A stretch of DNA of 64,000 nt from Propionigenium maris DSM 9537 (GCF_027925155.1 NZ_BSDY01000002.1:1-64000), one strand, 5' to 3'; counted from the stretch's first letter, positions 33,831-43,139 are shown. Notes: generated by a model from the sequence alone, not told the origin. Made by a program: numbers and translations.

Positions 33831-35066
33831 ATGATCGACTTTCTTAATAACACTCTAATAGAAGCCGGGGTAAATTCCCGGATAAGTATATATATCCTGA
33901 GGCTCATCCTCTTTTTCTTCCTCTTAGGAGTGGCTCTTATTGTGGATTTCATAAGCAAAAACCTCATCCTTAAGTTTGTAGAGGGAGTGGTAAAGAAGAC
34001 CAAGACCCGTTGGGACGATATCTTTTTTGAGAAGAAGGGATTTGTGTATATCTCACACCTCCTTCCCGCTATCTTCCTTTACCCCTTTACACCTATCTTT
34101 CCTGTGACAGGTCCTCTATTCAGAAAGCTTCTGAATATCTATATAGCAGTCACTGTGATAAGGATAGTATTAAAGTTTATAAAGAGCTTTGAATTCCTCT
34201 ATGAGGAGCTGAATATCTCCAGAAAGAAACCCATCAGGGGATATATCCAGGTGCTGGAGATCACTACATTTCTCATTGGAGCTGTTCTCATTATATCCGA
34301 TATCCTTGGAAAGTCCCCTGCCATACTCCTTAGCGGAATCGGAGCTGCCACAGCTGTAATAATGCTCATCTTCAAGGACACTATCCTGGGACTTGTGGCG
34401 GGAGTCCAGATAAATATAAATAATATGGTGAAGATAGGGGATTGGATAGAGCTTCCTCAGCACAATGTAGACGGAGATGTCATCGAGATAAACCTTACCA
34501 CTGTAAAGGTAAGAAACTTCGATAAGACCATAAGCAATATCCCCATAACTGCCCTGGTTTCAGATTCCTTTAAAAACTGGGATGGTATGACGGAAACTGG
34601 GGGACGTCGAATAAAAAGGTCCATCTATATAGATATCAACTCCATCAAGGTCTGTACCCCTGAGATGCTTGAAAAATATAAGGAGGTAAGCTACATCTCC
34701 AAGTATATCTCCCAGAAGGAAGTAGCCATTGCAGAGTACAACAAGGAAACCTTCGGAGACAGGAGCCTTCTCATAAACGGAAGGAAGCTTACTAATATAG
34801 GAACCTTCAGAAACTATGCCCTCTCCTACCTTAAGAACCACTCAGGTGTAAACAGTAATATGATCCTCCTCGTGAGGCAGCTTGCTCCTACCGAGCTTGG
34901 GCTTCCCCTGGAGATCTACGCTTTTACCAACACAACAGTATGGAGGGACTATGAAAATATCCAGGGAGATATCTTCGACCACCTTCTGGCTGTGCTTCCG
35001 GAATTTGACCTTAAAGTATTCCAGAACCCCACTGCCAGTGATTTCAGCAAACTTATAAAGAAATAG
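33831..35066 (+). CDS. MscS-family mechanosensitive channel
   Basis: About 411 residues. The start at 33831 follows TTGGAGGTATCTC; the frame also has an ATG at 33795 without a good site. Several membrane helices precede the pore-lining helix SPAILLSGIGAATAVIMLIF (about 160-180), then the MscS beta-domain with VKIGDWIELPQHNVDGDVIE. The size and long C-terminal region resemble the YbdG/YnaI subgroup rather than small MscS. It would release solutes under membrane tension. Confidence 0.9.
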   Translation: MIDFLNNTLIEAGVNSRISIYILRLILFFFLLGVALIVDFISKNLILKFVEGVVKKTKTRWDDIFFEKKGFVYISHLLPAIFLYPFTPIFPVTGPLFRKLLNIYIAVTVIRIVLKFIKSFEFLYEELNISRKKPIRGYIQVLEITTFLIGAVLIISDILGKSPAILLSGIGAATAVIMLIFKDTILGLVAGVQININNMVKIGDWIELPQHNVDGDVIEINLTTVKVRNFDKTISNIPITALVSDSFKNWDGMTETGGRRIKRSIYIDINSIKVCTPEMLEKYKEVSYISKYISQKEVAIAEYNKETFGDRSLLINGRKLTNIGTFRNYALSYLKNHSGVNSNMILLVRQLAPTELGLPLEIYAFTNTTVWRDYENIQGDIFDHLLAVLPEFDLKVFQNPTASDFSKLIKK

Positions 35067-35096
35067 GTTAAAAGTGAAAAAGTAAATAGAAACAAA

Positions 35097-35142
35097 AAGG
35101 AACTCAGTTATGCCTACAGGCTCCACTGAGTTCCCTTTTTTA
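35097..35142. terminator. Bidirectional terminator between the MscS gene and ppnP
   Basis: GGAACTCAGT (35099-35108) and ACTGAGTTCC (35125-35134) form a 10-bp stem with T-runs on the + side and AAAAAGG on the other. It ends both the MscS gene and the hyp operon. Confidence 0.85.
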
Positions 35143-35156
35143 TATCTAAATCTCCT

Positions 35157-35438
35157 CTATCTGTAGAGGCAGAGGTAGGAGGTTTCCTCCTCTACCCTCA
35201 CATTAAAGGATCTGTTTGCCTCCACTTCGAAGATTTTTCCAGCCTCCACCTCTATCCACTCCTTGGCTTCTGGAAGTTTTATCTCCATTCTTCCGCAGGT
35301 AACTGTCATATACTCCTTCTTAGAGGTCCCAAACTCATACTCCCCCGGAGCCATTACCCCTATAGTTGCAGGTCCCTCATTATTCTCAAAGCTGAGGGAT
35401 TTTACCCTTCCCTCAAAGTACTCATTTGTCTTAAACAT
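35157..35438 (-). CDS. ppnP: Pyrimidine/purine nucleoside phosphorylase PpnP (DUF1255)
   Basis: 93 residues, the standard size of this cupin-like family. Visible marks are MFKTNEYFEGRVKSLSF, TIGVMAPGEYEFGTSKKEYM and VTCGRMEIKLP. It cleaves nucleosides with phosphate. It is the last gene of the hypE-hypD-proC run, 22 bases after proC. A nucleoside enzyme has no obvious role in hydroxyproline use, so its place may be incidental. Confidence 0.92.
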   Translation of the reverse strand: MFKTNEYFEGRVKSLSFENNEGPATIGVMAPGEYEFGTSKKEYMTVTCGRMEIKLPEAKEWIEVEAGKIFEVEANRSFNVRVEEETSYLCLYR

Positions 35439-35460
35439 CTTCCTTCCCCCTAATTATTTT

Positions 35461-36267
35461 CTATCCCCTGGACATCTCTCGTGATTTTTCCGTACACCTT
35501 CTCATGGCAGTAATCACTGCATTCCTCAGGCCCTTCTCCTCAAAGGTAGCCACAGCCTCTATGGTAGTTCCTCCTGGAGAACATACCTCATCCTTCAGCT
35601 GTCCCGGGTGTTTCCCCGTTTCTACCACCATCTTAGCTGCTCCTAGTACCGTCTGGGCCGCCATCTTATAGGCCTTCTCCCTTGGCATACCGTCAAGAAC
35701 CGCCCCATCTGCCATGGCCTCTATAAACATATAGATATAAGCCGGAGCAGATCCGCTCACAGAGGTCACCACATCCATGAGCTTCTCCTCTACAACCTCT
35801 GTCCTTCCAAAGCTCTCAAATATCTCCACTACCTCCTGAAGTTCTCCTTCAGATACAAGATCATTGTTGCAGAGGGAGGACATTCCCTCCCCCACAAGGG
35901 AAGGGGTGTTTGGCATAACCCTAACCACCTTTATCCTCCTTCCAAAGGCCCCTTCAGTGCTATCCATGCTCCTTCCCGCTGCAATAGTTACAACGATAGC
36001 ATCCTCCCTGAAAGCATCTCTCACCTCAGAGATGATCCTCTCATATAGGTTTGGTTTCACAGCAAGGATCACTATATCTGCTCCCTCTGCACACTGTATA
36101 TTGTTTGCAGCTGCCTCTATCCCATATCTCTCCACTACTGCTGCCAGATTTTTCTCATTCAGGTCGGAGGCTGTTATCCTGCTCCCGGGATACTTTCCCG
36201 CCTTTACTATTCCTCCTATCATTGCTTGGGCCATATTTCCGCACCCTATAAATCCTATCCTCTTCAT
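35461..36267 (-). CDS. proC: Pyrroline-5-carboxylate reductase
   Basis: About 268 residues. It begins IGFIGCGNMAQAMIGGIVKAG, a Rossmann NAD(P)H site, and ends with the family motif LKDEVCSPGGTTIEAV. VTSVSGSAPAYIYMFIEAMADGAV is also typical. The start at 36267 follows GGGGGATGAG. It lies 15 bases after hypD and would reduce the pyrroline-5-carboxylate made by HypD to proline, completing conversion of hydroxyproline to proline. Confidence 0.96.
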   Translation of the reverse strand: MKRIGFIGCGNMAQAMIGGIVKAGKYPGSRITASDLNEKNLAAVVERYGIEAAANNIQCAEGADIVILAVKPNLYERIISEVRDAFREDAIVVTIAAGRSMDSTEGAFGRRIKVVRVMPNTPSLVGEGMSSLCNNDLVSEGELQEVVEIFESFGRTEVVEEKLMDVVTSVSGSAPAYIYMFIEAMADGAVLDGMPREKAYKMAAQTVLGAAKMVVETGKHPGQLKDEVCSPGGTTIEAVATFEEKGLRNAVITAMRRCTEKSREMSRG

Positions 36268-36282
36268 CTCATCCCCCACTCC

Positions 36283-38643
36283 TTAAAATTCCTGTTCCGT
36301 TCTCTCTATTATCTCATCCTGAAGGGCCCTGTCCAGGTTGCAGAAGAAATCGCTGTATCCTGCAACCCTCACTATAAGATCCTTATACTCCTCAGGATTC
36401 TCCTGCGCCTTAAGGAGGATCTCTTTACCGATTATATTAAACTGTATGTGGTGTCCGTCCATCTTAAAGTAGGATCTCACAAGGGAGGCCAGATTGTTAA
36501 GTCCCTCATCTCCAGCTACCACCGACGGGGTAAACTTCTGGTTTAAAAGGGTTCCCCCTGTTATAAGGTGGTTCATCTTGGAAGCTGACTTAATAACCCC
36601 TGTAGGTCCCACTCTGTCCACTCCCTTAGATGGGGATATTCCGTCTGCCAGGGGCTTAGTGGCCCTTCTTCCGTCTGGAGTAGCACCAATTACAGAACCA
36701 AAGTATACGTGACATGTGGTAGGAAGCATATTTATCCTGTGCTCTCCACCCTTGCCGTTGGGTCTTCCTGTAACCTCATTGTAGTATGCATAGAAGATCT
36801 CCTTCATAACATCGTCGGCATAATCATCGTCATTTCCATACTTAGGAGTCCTGTTCTTTACCAGATGGTGGATCTCCTCATGCCCATCAAAGTCTGCCTT
36901 CATAGCTTCCAGGATCTCCTCCATGGTAAATCTGTTATTTTCAAAGACATTGTACTTGAGGGAGGTCAGCATATCCGTGATATTTCCAATCCCCACTCCC
37001 TGGATATAGGAGGTATTGTATCTTGCTCCCCCGGAGTTATAGTCCCTCCCCTCACTTATACAGTCATCTATAATCACTGAGAGGAATGGCACCGGCATCT
37101 TTGTGGCATAGAGCCTCTCTATTATCCTGTTCCCCTCTACCTTGATATCCACAAAGTACTGCAGCTGCTTTTTATAAGCCTCAAAGAGCTCCTCATAGGT
37201 TTTAAATTCCTCAGGTTTTCCAGTCTCTATCCCCAGTATTTTCCCACTTACAGGATCCAGACCATTATTCAGGGTAATCTCCAGGATCTTGGGAAGGTTC
37301 ATATATCCAGTTAGTATATAGGCCTCTTTACCAAAGGCTCCCGTCTCGATACACCCGCTGTTTCCACCGCATCTTGCGTCGACTATATCCTTACCGGCTA
37401 TGAGCATCTCCTGGATTACAGCATCTGTGTTAAAGAGTGATGGCTGTCCCCACCCCTTTCTGACAACTTCAAGGGCTCTCTTTAGGAATGCCTGGGGAGT
37501 CTGCTTGCTTATCTGTACATTAGAGCTTGGCTGTAGGAGCTTCATCTCATCTATTACATCCAGCACCAGATAGCTCACCTCATTTACTCCGTCGGAGCCG
37601 TCTGCCTTCAGACCTCCGCTGTTGATGTTGGAGAAGTCCGTATAGGTTCCGCTCTCCTTAAGGGTGATTCCCACCTTGGGAGGTGCCGGCTGATTGTTAA
37701 ACTTCACCCAGAAACACTGCAGAAGCTCCTTGGCTTTCTCCCTGGTAAGGGTTCCCGCTGCTACCTCCCTCTCATAGAATGGGTTCAGGTGCTGGTCCAA
37801 CCTTCCTGGACAGAAGGAATCCCAAGGGTTTAACTCAGATATTACACACAGGTGAACAAACCAGTACATCTGCAAAGCTTCCTCAAAGGTCTGAGGGGCA
37901 TGGGCAGGCACCCTGCTGCAGATCTCTCCTATCCTCTCAAGCTCAGCCTTTCTTACCTCATCCTCTTCAACCTCCGCCATCTCTCTGGCCTTCTCAGCAT
38001 AACGTTCCCCAAGTATCATTATTGCATCACAGGCTATACCCATAGCCTCCAGCTGGTGTTTCCTATCCAGAGCTTCATCATCTGAGTGGAAGTCCAGTTT
38101 GGAGATAGCTTCCTCTATCTCCCTCTTAAACTCCAGGAACCCCTTTTTGTATATCTTCTCATCAGCAACAGTATGACCGGGACCCCTCTGCTCCATAAAC
38201 TCTGTAAATACACCAGCTTCATAGCAGGACTTCCACTTCTCTGTCACGCTACCCAGGATCCAGCTACGCATGGATCTTCCTTCCCAGTGGGGGATTATCT
38301 GCTCCCTTTGGATCTCTTTGGCTTCCTCTGAAACCTTAAAGGATATCTTCTCCCTTTTGTCCATAATCTCAAAATCCTCTATAGTATGACAGCAGAGCTC
38401 AGGATAGGTTGGGGTAGCTGCTGGCGCCTCTCCCCTCTCCCCTACGATTAGCTCTCCGTCATTTATACAGAGTTCCTTCCTGCTCATGATCTCCTTAAGA
38501 ACCAGGGCTCTAAGTACAGGATTTGGAATGCTTCCCTCATATCTTTTATATACCTCATCCACAATTATAGCTCTCTCCATGGATATCCTGGGAACAGCCT
38601 CTACACTCTGCTTTCTAAGTTTTCTCACTCTTTCAGTCATCAT
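36283..38643 (-). CDS. hypD: Trans-4-hydroxy-L-proline dehydratase (glycyl-radical enzyme)
   Basis: 786 residues, the length of HypD. The active-site cysteine is in GNSGCIETGAFGKEAY (about residue 430). The glycyl radical site is RVAGYSDFF with Gly 762. HypD removes water from trans-4-hydroxyproline to give pyrroline-5-carboxylate. The active-site neighbourhood (GCIETG) and the adjacent proC distinguish it from pyruvate formate-lyase, glycerol dehydratase and choline lyase. Its activase gene is six bases upstream. Assignment rests on remembered family features plus context. Confidence 0.9.
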   Translation of the reverse strand: MMTERVRKLRKQSVEAVPRISMERAIIVDEVYKRYEGSIPNPVLRALVLKEIMSRKELCINDGELIVGERGEAPAATPTYPELCCHTIEDFEIMDKREKISFKVSEEAKEIQREQIIPHWEGRSMRSWILGSVTEKWKSCYEAGVFTEFMEQRGPGHTVADEKIYKKGFLEFKREIEEAISKLDFHSDDEALDRKHQLEAMGIACDAIMILGERYAEKAREMAEVEEDEVRKAELERIGEICSRVPAHAPQTFEEALQMYWFVHLCVISELNPWDSFCPGRLDQHLNPFYEREVAAGTLTREKAKELLQCFWVKFNNQPAPPKVGITLKESGTYTDFSNINSGGLKADGSDGVNEVSYLVLDVIDEMKLLQPSSNVQISKQTPQAFLKRALEVVRKGWGQPSLFNTDAVIQEMLIAGKDIVDARCGGNSGCIETGAFGKEAYILTGYMNLPKILEITLNNGLDPVSGKILGIETGKPEEFKTYEELFEAYKKQLQYFVDIKVEGNRIIERLYATKMPVPFLSVIIDDCISEGRDYNSGGARYNTSYIQGVGIGNITDMLTSLKYNVFENNRFTMEEILEAMKADFDGHEEIHHLVKNRTPKYGNDDDYADDVMKEIFYAYYNEVTGRPNGKGGEHRINMLPTTCHVYFGSVIGATPDGRRATKPLADGISPSKGVDRVGPTGVIKSASKMNHLITGGTLLNQKFTPSVVAGDEGLNNLASLVRSYFKMDGHHIQFNIIGKEILLKAQENPEEYKDLIVRVAGYSDFFCNLDRALQDEIIERTEQEF

Positions 38644-38649
38644 CCTCTA

Positions 38650-39549
38650 TCATCCCCCTATCTTCACTTTTATTCCTGCAGCTTTAAACTTTTCTTCTAT
38701 CTCTGCCATCCTTTTAGCCTCAGGTTTCTCCCCTCCTGAAAGCTTGTATTCCATGGTAAGTTTATCGTATTTATCCATTCCCAGCTTATGGTAGGGAAGG
38801 ATATTCACCTGAAGTATATTTAGGCTTGAAAGAAAATCTATACTCTTGTCTATATGTTCATCGTCATCATTTATTCCTCTGATGATAGGCATCCTCACGT
38901 AGATGTTTTTCCCCAGATCCGAGAGCTTTTTCAGATTCTCCAGTATAAGCTTGTTGGAAACTCCCGTATACTTAATATGCTTTTCATCGTCATATATCTT
39001 CAGATCATAGAGGAAGAGGTCTACCATGTGGGCTATCTTTTCAAAGTTTTCCCAGCTTGTATAACCACAGGTATCCATAGTGGCATTGATCCTCAGATCC
39101 CTGCACCTTATAAGGACTTCCCTCAAGAAATCCGAGTGCATCATGGGTTCTCCACCGGAGAAGGTTACTCCCCCTCCCGATTCCTCATAAAAGGTCATAT
39201 CCTTTTTTATCTGAATCATCAGTTCATCTACATGAACTCTTCTTCCCACATGCTCCTTGGCCTCACTTATACAGAATTCAGCACACTTCCCGCAGCTGAT
39301 GCATTTTTCCAGATCTACAAAGGGGTCACCATTTTTTAGTTCAATGGCCTCCTGGGCACACCTTTTCACACACCTGCCGCAGCTGGTACACTTATCCTGA
39401 CAGAGCATCATCTCCTCCTGGGGATCTATACTCTCGGGATTGTGACACCACCAGCACTTTAGGGGACATCCCTTAAAAAATACTGTCGTTCTGATTCCAG
39501 GACCATCGTGAACAGAGTATTTTTGAATATTAATTATAGTAGCCTCCAT
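38650..39549 (-). CDS. hypE: Glycyl-radical enzyme activating enzyme (HypE)
   Basis: 299 residues. A radical-SAM protein with the cluster motif Cys28-x3-Cys32-x2-Cys35 (GCPLKCWWCHNP). An inserted ferredoxin-like domain follows, with two four-cysteine clusters (CQDKCTSCGRC and CISCGKCAEFC). GGGVTFSGGEPMMHSDF is the SAM-binding region. It installs the glycyl radical on HypD. It is the first gene of the operon, divergent from the permease at 39769. Confidence 0.93.
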   Translation of the reverse strand: MEATIINIQKYSVHDGPGIRTTVFFKGCPLKCWWCHNPESIDPQEEMMLCQDKCTSCGRCVKRCAQEAIELKNGDPFVDLEKCISCGKCAEFCISEAKEHVGRRVHVDELMIQIKKDMTFYEESGGGVTFSGGEPMMHSDFLREVLIRCRDLRINATMDTCGYTSWENFEKIAHMVDLFLYDLKIYDDEKHIKYTGVSNKLILENLKKLSDLGKNIYVRMPIIRGINDDDEHIDKSIDFLSSLNILQVNILPYHKLGMDKYDKLTMEYKLSGGEKPEAKRMAEIEEKFKAAGIKVKIGG

Positions 39550-39658
39550 TCTCCCCTCCTCTTTTCATAGATATAAATTTTTTTCAACATTTTTTCTTTT
39601 CAATGGGAGTATATAACATTTTTTTCACTAAGTCTATAATAATATTTATAAAAATAAA

Positions 39659-39687
39659 TTGATTTTTATAAATATGAATAGTATACT
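39659..39687 (+). promoter_or_regulatory. Promoter of the permease gene
   Basis: TTGATT and TATACT are 17 bases apart in the 219-base divergent region between hypE and the permease. The region is AT-rich; AGTATATA (39608) and the palindrome AGTATACT (39680) could also be protein sites. Confidence 0.5.
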
Positions 39688-39768
39688 CCTCTTAAATTAA
39701 CATCCAGACACAAAAAAATAAGTTTACGGGTCTATTTATATCATTTTTTTAATCCAAAGGAGGAAGTT

Positions 39769-40938
39769 ATGGAGACAGCTAAAGGAATCCCCTCAGAGGA
39801 CCACTTAAGAAGAAGGGCAGTATCTAGTGAAACTTATATTTTTTTAGGTGTTACGTGTATTATATTTGGTTTTTTAGGAAGTCAGATGGGAATAGGAATC
39901 ATGTTCAGCATTATGATGAAGACGGCCCACGACCTGATTCTCAACACAGCTATATTTATAATGGGAGTAGCTGTCCTTGCAGGGGCTGTGGCTGCACTCC
40001 TCTCAGAATTTGGTGTAATTGCTCTTGTAAACAAGCTTCTCTCACCGGTAATGAAGCCCCTCTTTGGATTACCTGGAGCTGCTTCCCTGGGAGCTATTAC
40101 CACCTATATCTCAGATAATCCCGCTATCCTCTCCCTGGTTGAAGACGAGGGGTTCTCCAAGTACTTTAAGAAGTATCAGCTGGTTTCTCTCGTGAATTTG
40201 GGAACAGTTTTTGGAATGGGTCTCATAGTTACAAGTTACGTACTGGGGCTCGGAAGTGAATATATTCCAGCAATAATTGTGGGAAATATTGCTGCTATCC
40301 TTGGGGGAGTTATCAGTGTGAGGCTTATGCTTATTGTGGGCCAAAAAGAGTTTAAGGAGGAGAAGGGATACCTTGATACCGAAGAATTTATCGAGTACAG
40401 GACTATCCGTGAGGGCAGCACCTTCCAGAGAGTCTTGGGAGCTATGCTGGAAGGAGGAAAGAGCGGAGTGGATCTTGGTTTAAGTGTAATTCCAGGTATC
40501 CTTGTGGTATGTACCATAGTGATGATGCTCACCTTTGGTCCCAGCGGTGTGGAGAACGGGGTAGCTGTATACACTGGAGCTGCCTATGAGGGTATTGGTC
40601 TTCTGCCAAAAATAGGGGAGTTCTTCTCCTTTATTCTCACTCCCCTCTTCGGGTTTCAGAGTACCGAGGCTCTGGCATTGCCAATAACCTCCCTGGGAGC
40701 AGTGGGAGCTGCCATGGGAATGGCAAAGGGACTTTTAGATAAGGGACTCATGGATGCCCACGATATTGCAGTATTTTCAGCTATGGGAATCTGCTGGGCC
40801 GGCTTTATGAGCACCCATGTGGGGCTCATGGATGCTCTTGGATCTAGAAAGCTTGCTGGAAAAGCTATGGTTACCCACCTTATTGGAGGAGTAGCCGCTG
40901 GAGTTTTTGCTAACTATATCTTTAAATTATTTTTTTAG
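39769..40938 (+). CDS. Nucleoside-recognition (gate) domain membrane protein, substrate unknown
   Basis: 389 residues with about ten membrane segments. The two repeated Gate-type regions are visible, one around GLPGAASLGAITTYISDNPAIL (about 98-119) and one around SLGAVGAAMGMAKGLLDKG late. It resembles the YjiH/nucleoside-recognition group of uncharacterised permeases. It is transcribed away from hypE with a shared control region and stands next to an XRE-cupin regulator. A role in hydroxyproline, proline or amino-acid transport is possible from position only. AAAGGAGG precedes the start. Confidence 0.72.
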   Translation: METAKGIPSEDHLRRRAVSSETYIFLGVTCIIFGFLGSQMGIGIMFSIMMKTAHDLILNTAIFIMGVAVLAGAVAALLSEFGVIALVNKLLSPVMKPLFGLPGAASLGAITTYISDNPAILSLVEDEGFSKYFKKYQLVSLVNLGTVFGMGLIVTSYVLGLGSEYIPAIIVGNIAAILGGVISVRLMLIVGQKEFKEEKGYLDTEEFIEYRTIREGSTFQRVLGAMLEGGKSGVDLGLSVIPGILVVCTIVMMLTFGPSGVENGVAVYTGAAYEGIGLLPKIGEFFSFILTPLFGFQSTEALALPITSLGAVGAAMGMAKGLLDKGLMDAHDIAVFSAMGICWAGFMSTHVGLMDALGSRKLAGKAMVTHLIGGVAAGVFANYIFKLFF

Positions 40939-40951
40939 CTAAAGCTATTAA

Positions 40952-40990
40952 AAAAAGAGAAACCTGTTTTCATAACAGGTTTCTCTTTTT
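40952..40990. terminator. Bidirectional terminator between the permease gene and the XRE-cupin gene
   Basis: AAAAAGAGAAACCTGTT and AACAGGTTTCTCTTTTT are perfect 17-bp inverted arms with a 5-base loop, with A and T runs included in the stem. Confidence 0.92.
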
Positions 40991-41550
40991 TATTCCTTAT
41001 AGCTGTTGGGAGTTCCCACAGCTATAATCCTTGTTTTCTTACTGGTATCATTTCCCCAGTTATGCAGGGAAGCTGAGCTGTAGTGAGCACTGTCCCCTGG
41101 ATAGAGGATCTCCTCCCTGTCATCCATTACCAGGGTCAATATCCCCTCTAGCACATAGACAAACTCCTCCCCCTCGTGGGAGTATCCCTTTATCCTCTCC
41201 TGCTTCTCCCTGGGAAGAATATCTATTATTCTGGGAACCATGGTCTTGTCGGTGAGATCATTACTCAGGTGATAGTGGATAAACTGAGAGTTCACGACCT
41301 CATAGACCTCCTTTTCATACCCACGCATAACTATCTTCTTTTCCTTCTTTATCTCCCTGAAAAAGTAGGTGAGTTCCACACCTAGCTCCAAAGATATCCT
41401 CTGGAGTACATCTACTGAGATGGTAGTAAGGCCCCTTTCAAGCTGTGAGAGAAAACCAGTGGAAAGTTCCACCTTCTCCCCTAGATCCTTCAGGGTCATC
41501 CCCTTTCCTACCCTTAATTCCTTTATCTTTTCACCTATATTTGCTGTCAT
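40990..41550 (-). CDS. XRE-family regulator with C-terminal cupin domain
   Basis: 186 residues. A helix-turn-helix of the XRE type spans about 8-62 (GKGMTLKDLGEKVELSTGFL and SQLERGLTTISVDVLQRIS). A cupin domain follows at about 105-180 with YSHEGEEFVYVLEGILTLVM and SAHYSSASLHNWGN. Such proteins sense small molecules and often repress amine or amino-acid uptake or catabolism genes. It faces the permease gene and may control it or the hyp operon; this is inference. Confidence 0.9.
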   Translation of the reverse strand: MTANIGEKIKELRVGKGMTLKDLGEKVELSTGFLSQLERGLTTISVDVLQRISLELGVELTYFFREIKKEKKIVMRGYEKEVYEVVNSQFIHYHLSNDLTDKTMVPRIIDILPREKQERIKGYSHEGEEFVYVLEGILTLVMDDREEILYPGDSAHYSSASLHNWGNDTSKKTRIIAVGTPNSYKE

Positions 41551-41585
41551 TCCTACTCCCTCTCCTGTTTCATCTCTTTAGTAAC

Positions 41586-41614
41586 AGTATACTAAAAAAA
41601 AAATAATAAGTCAC
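41586..41614 (-). promoter_or_regulatory. Possible promoter of the XRE-cupin gene
   Basis: On the minus strand GTGACT and TATACT are 17 bases apart. The -35 half lies inside the terminator palindrome of the purine permease gene. Confidence 0.4.
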
Positions 41615-41637
41615 CTCTAAGAGGTGACTTATTATTG
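41594..41637 (-). terminator. Terminator of the purine permease gene
   Basis: AATAATAAGTCACCTCT and AGAGGTGACTTATTATT are perfect 17-bp inverted arms with a one- to two-base centre. On the minus strand a run of ten T follows. Confidence 0.9.
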
Positions 41638-41648
41638 GATAGATGTAA

Positions 41649-42935
41649 TTAAAATATTATTTCAACTAGAGACAGAGCACCAATAATCCACATGATAGGC
41701 TTTATCTTCCCTGCATCCCCTGAAAAGATAGATACCAGGATATAAGAGATAAATCCAAAAGAGATTCCCACCGATATACTGTATGTAAGAGGCATAAGGA
41801 TTATCGTAAGGAAGGCTGGAATAGCTACCTCTATATCATGAAAATCTATATCCAGAAGGTTCTTAAACATGTAAACTCCCACTATCATAAGGGCAGGTGC
41901 TGTAGCAAATGCCGGCACGATACCGATGATCGGAGTAAATAACGGAGCTACTAGGAAAAGAAGGGCTGTAGTCATAGCTGTCAGACCTGTTCTTCCTCCA
42001 TCAGCAATTCCAGAAGCCGATTCGATAAATGTTGTTGTTGTAGATGTTCCCAGAGCAGATCCCACAACTGTAGCCACTGCATCTGCTTCCAGTATCTTAC
42101 TTGCATTCTCTATTCTGCCGTGCTCATCTATCATCTCCGCTTCATGGGCGCAGGCCATGATAGTTCCCACTGAATCAAAGAGGTCCACAAACATAAATGA
42201 AAAGATAGGACCAATCATAGATATTTTCAGTGCTCCCAAAATATCAAACTTAAGAGCTACCGGTGCAATACTTGGCGGGGTAGATATAAAGCTTGCAGGA
42301 AGGCTTACCTGTCCCAGTATAACCCCTAGAATAGTGGTAACAAGGATACCAATAAGGATTCCTCCCTTTATTCCCCTCATCTCAAGAAAGCCGATAACAG
42401 CAAATCCCACAAGACCTAAAGCCACAGAGATATTAACCTTTCCAAGCCCCACTAGGGTAGCCGGATTCCCCACAACAAGACCAAGACTTTGAAGACCTAT
42501 AAAGGCTATAAATAACCCGATCCCCGCTCCCACAGCCAGTCTCAGCTGACTTGGAATGGCCTCAATTATCATCTCCCTTACACCGGTTAGTGTAAGTATT
42601 AAAAATACAAGACCAGATATAAATACAACTCCCAGAGCTTCCTCCCAGCTAGCTCCCTGACCAAACACAAGGGTATAAGTAAAGAAGGCATTTAGCCCCA
42701 TCCCCGGTGCCATTGCAAGGGGAGCATTTACCCAGAGTGCTGTAATCATAGTACCAATAAATGCAGAAAGACAGGTCACTGTAATCAGCGCTCCTTTATC
42801 CATACCTGTCTGAGCCAACATATCTGGGTGAACAAATATCACATATGCCATTGTAAGAAATGTAGTCACCCCGGCAGTTATCTCCTGCCTTGCCGTCGTA
42901 TTGTGTTCCTTCAACCTAAAAACCTTTTCTAACAT
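41649..42935 (-). CDS. NCS2/AzgA-type purine permease
   Basis: About 428 residues and 12-14 membrane segments. The start at 42935 follows AGGAGG with a 7-base gap. Family marks are EITAGVTTFLTMAYVIFVHP, MAPGMGLNAFFTYTLVFGQG and the late GTSTTTTFIESASGIADGGRTG. This is the AzgA-like branch that carries hypoxanthine, guanine or adenine. An upstream guanine-class riboswitch fits a purine base importer repressed when guanine or hypoxanthine is plentiful. Confidence 0.94.
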   Translation of the reverse strand: MLEKVFRLKEHNTTARQEITAGVTTFLTMAYVIFVHPDMLAQTGMDKGALITVTCLSAFIGTMITALWVNAPLAMAPGMGLNAFFTYTLVFGQGASWEEALGVVFISGLVFLILTLTGVREMIIEAIPSQLRLAVGAGIGLFIAFIGLQSLGLVVGNPATLVGLGKVNISVALGLVGFAVIGFLEMRGIKGGILIGILVTTILGVILGQVSLPASFISTPPSIAPVALKFDILGALKISMIGPIFSFMFVDLFDSVGTIMACAHEAEMIDEHGRIENASKILEADAVATVVGSALGTSTTTTFIESASGIADGGRTGLTAMTTALLFLVAPLFTPIIGIVPAFATAPALMIVGVYMFKNLLDIDFHDIEVAIPAFLTIILMPLTYSISVGISFGFISYILVSIFSGDAGKIKPIMWIIGALSLVEIIF

Positions 42936-42961
42936 CCTAAAACCTCCTAATTTTTCCAAAA

Positions 42962-43026
42962 AATCAAAAAAACCCTGATCTTTACAATCGGGCCAACTGG
43001 TTTCAGAATAAATTGTAACGCCGTCT
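42962..43026 (-). promoter_or_regulatory. Expression platform of the purine riboswitch
   Basis: On the minus strand CCCGAT and ATCAGGG form a terminator hairpin followed by seven T. GGGCCA at the aptamer's 3' edge can instead pair with TGGCCC, which includes the terminator's 5' arm. Ligand binding would keep GGG in P1 and free the terminator, so it reads as an off switch. Confidence 0.65.
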
Positions 43027-43028
43027 GG

Positions 43029-43091
43029 CCCATAGCAGACTATTTATGGTAGTCCGTAGAAACTCCTCACCGTATTAGAGGTATATATGGG
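43029..43091 (-). ncRNA. Purine riboswitch, guanine class
   Basis: On the minus strand P1 is CCCATA/TATGGG, and the diagnostic GGAGTTTCTAC lies between two hairpins of about seven base pairs. The specificity base just before the final TATGGG is C (TGCTATGGG), which predicts guanine, hypoxanthine or xanthine rather than adenine. Confidence 0.92.
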
Positions 43092-43110
43092 TCTTTCAAT
43101 TTTCAACTTA

Positions 43111-43139
43111 ATCTTATAAAAATTTATGAACTTTGTCAA
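43111..43139 (-). promoter_or_regulatory. Promoter of the purine riboswitch and permease
   Basis: On the minus strand TTGACA and TAAGAT are 17 bases apart, placing the start about 15 bases before the aptamer. The remaining gap up to 43500 is AT-rich, with TATAAA near 43431 as a possible -10 for the lipoprotein gene; I see nothing else in it. Confidence 0.75.

Noticed and set aside
39680..41593. Shared palindrome AGTATACT upstream of the permease and of the XRE-cupin gene, as a possible operator
   Set aside because: In both places it overlaps a TATACT -10 box at proper spacing from a -35-like hexamer, so promoter identity explains the match; eight bases are too few to claim an operator.
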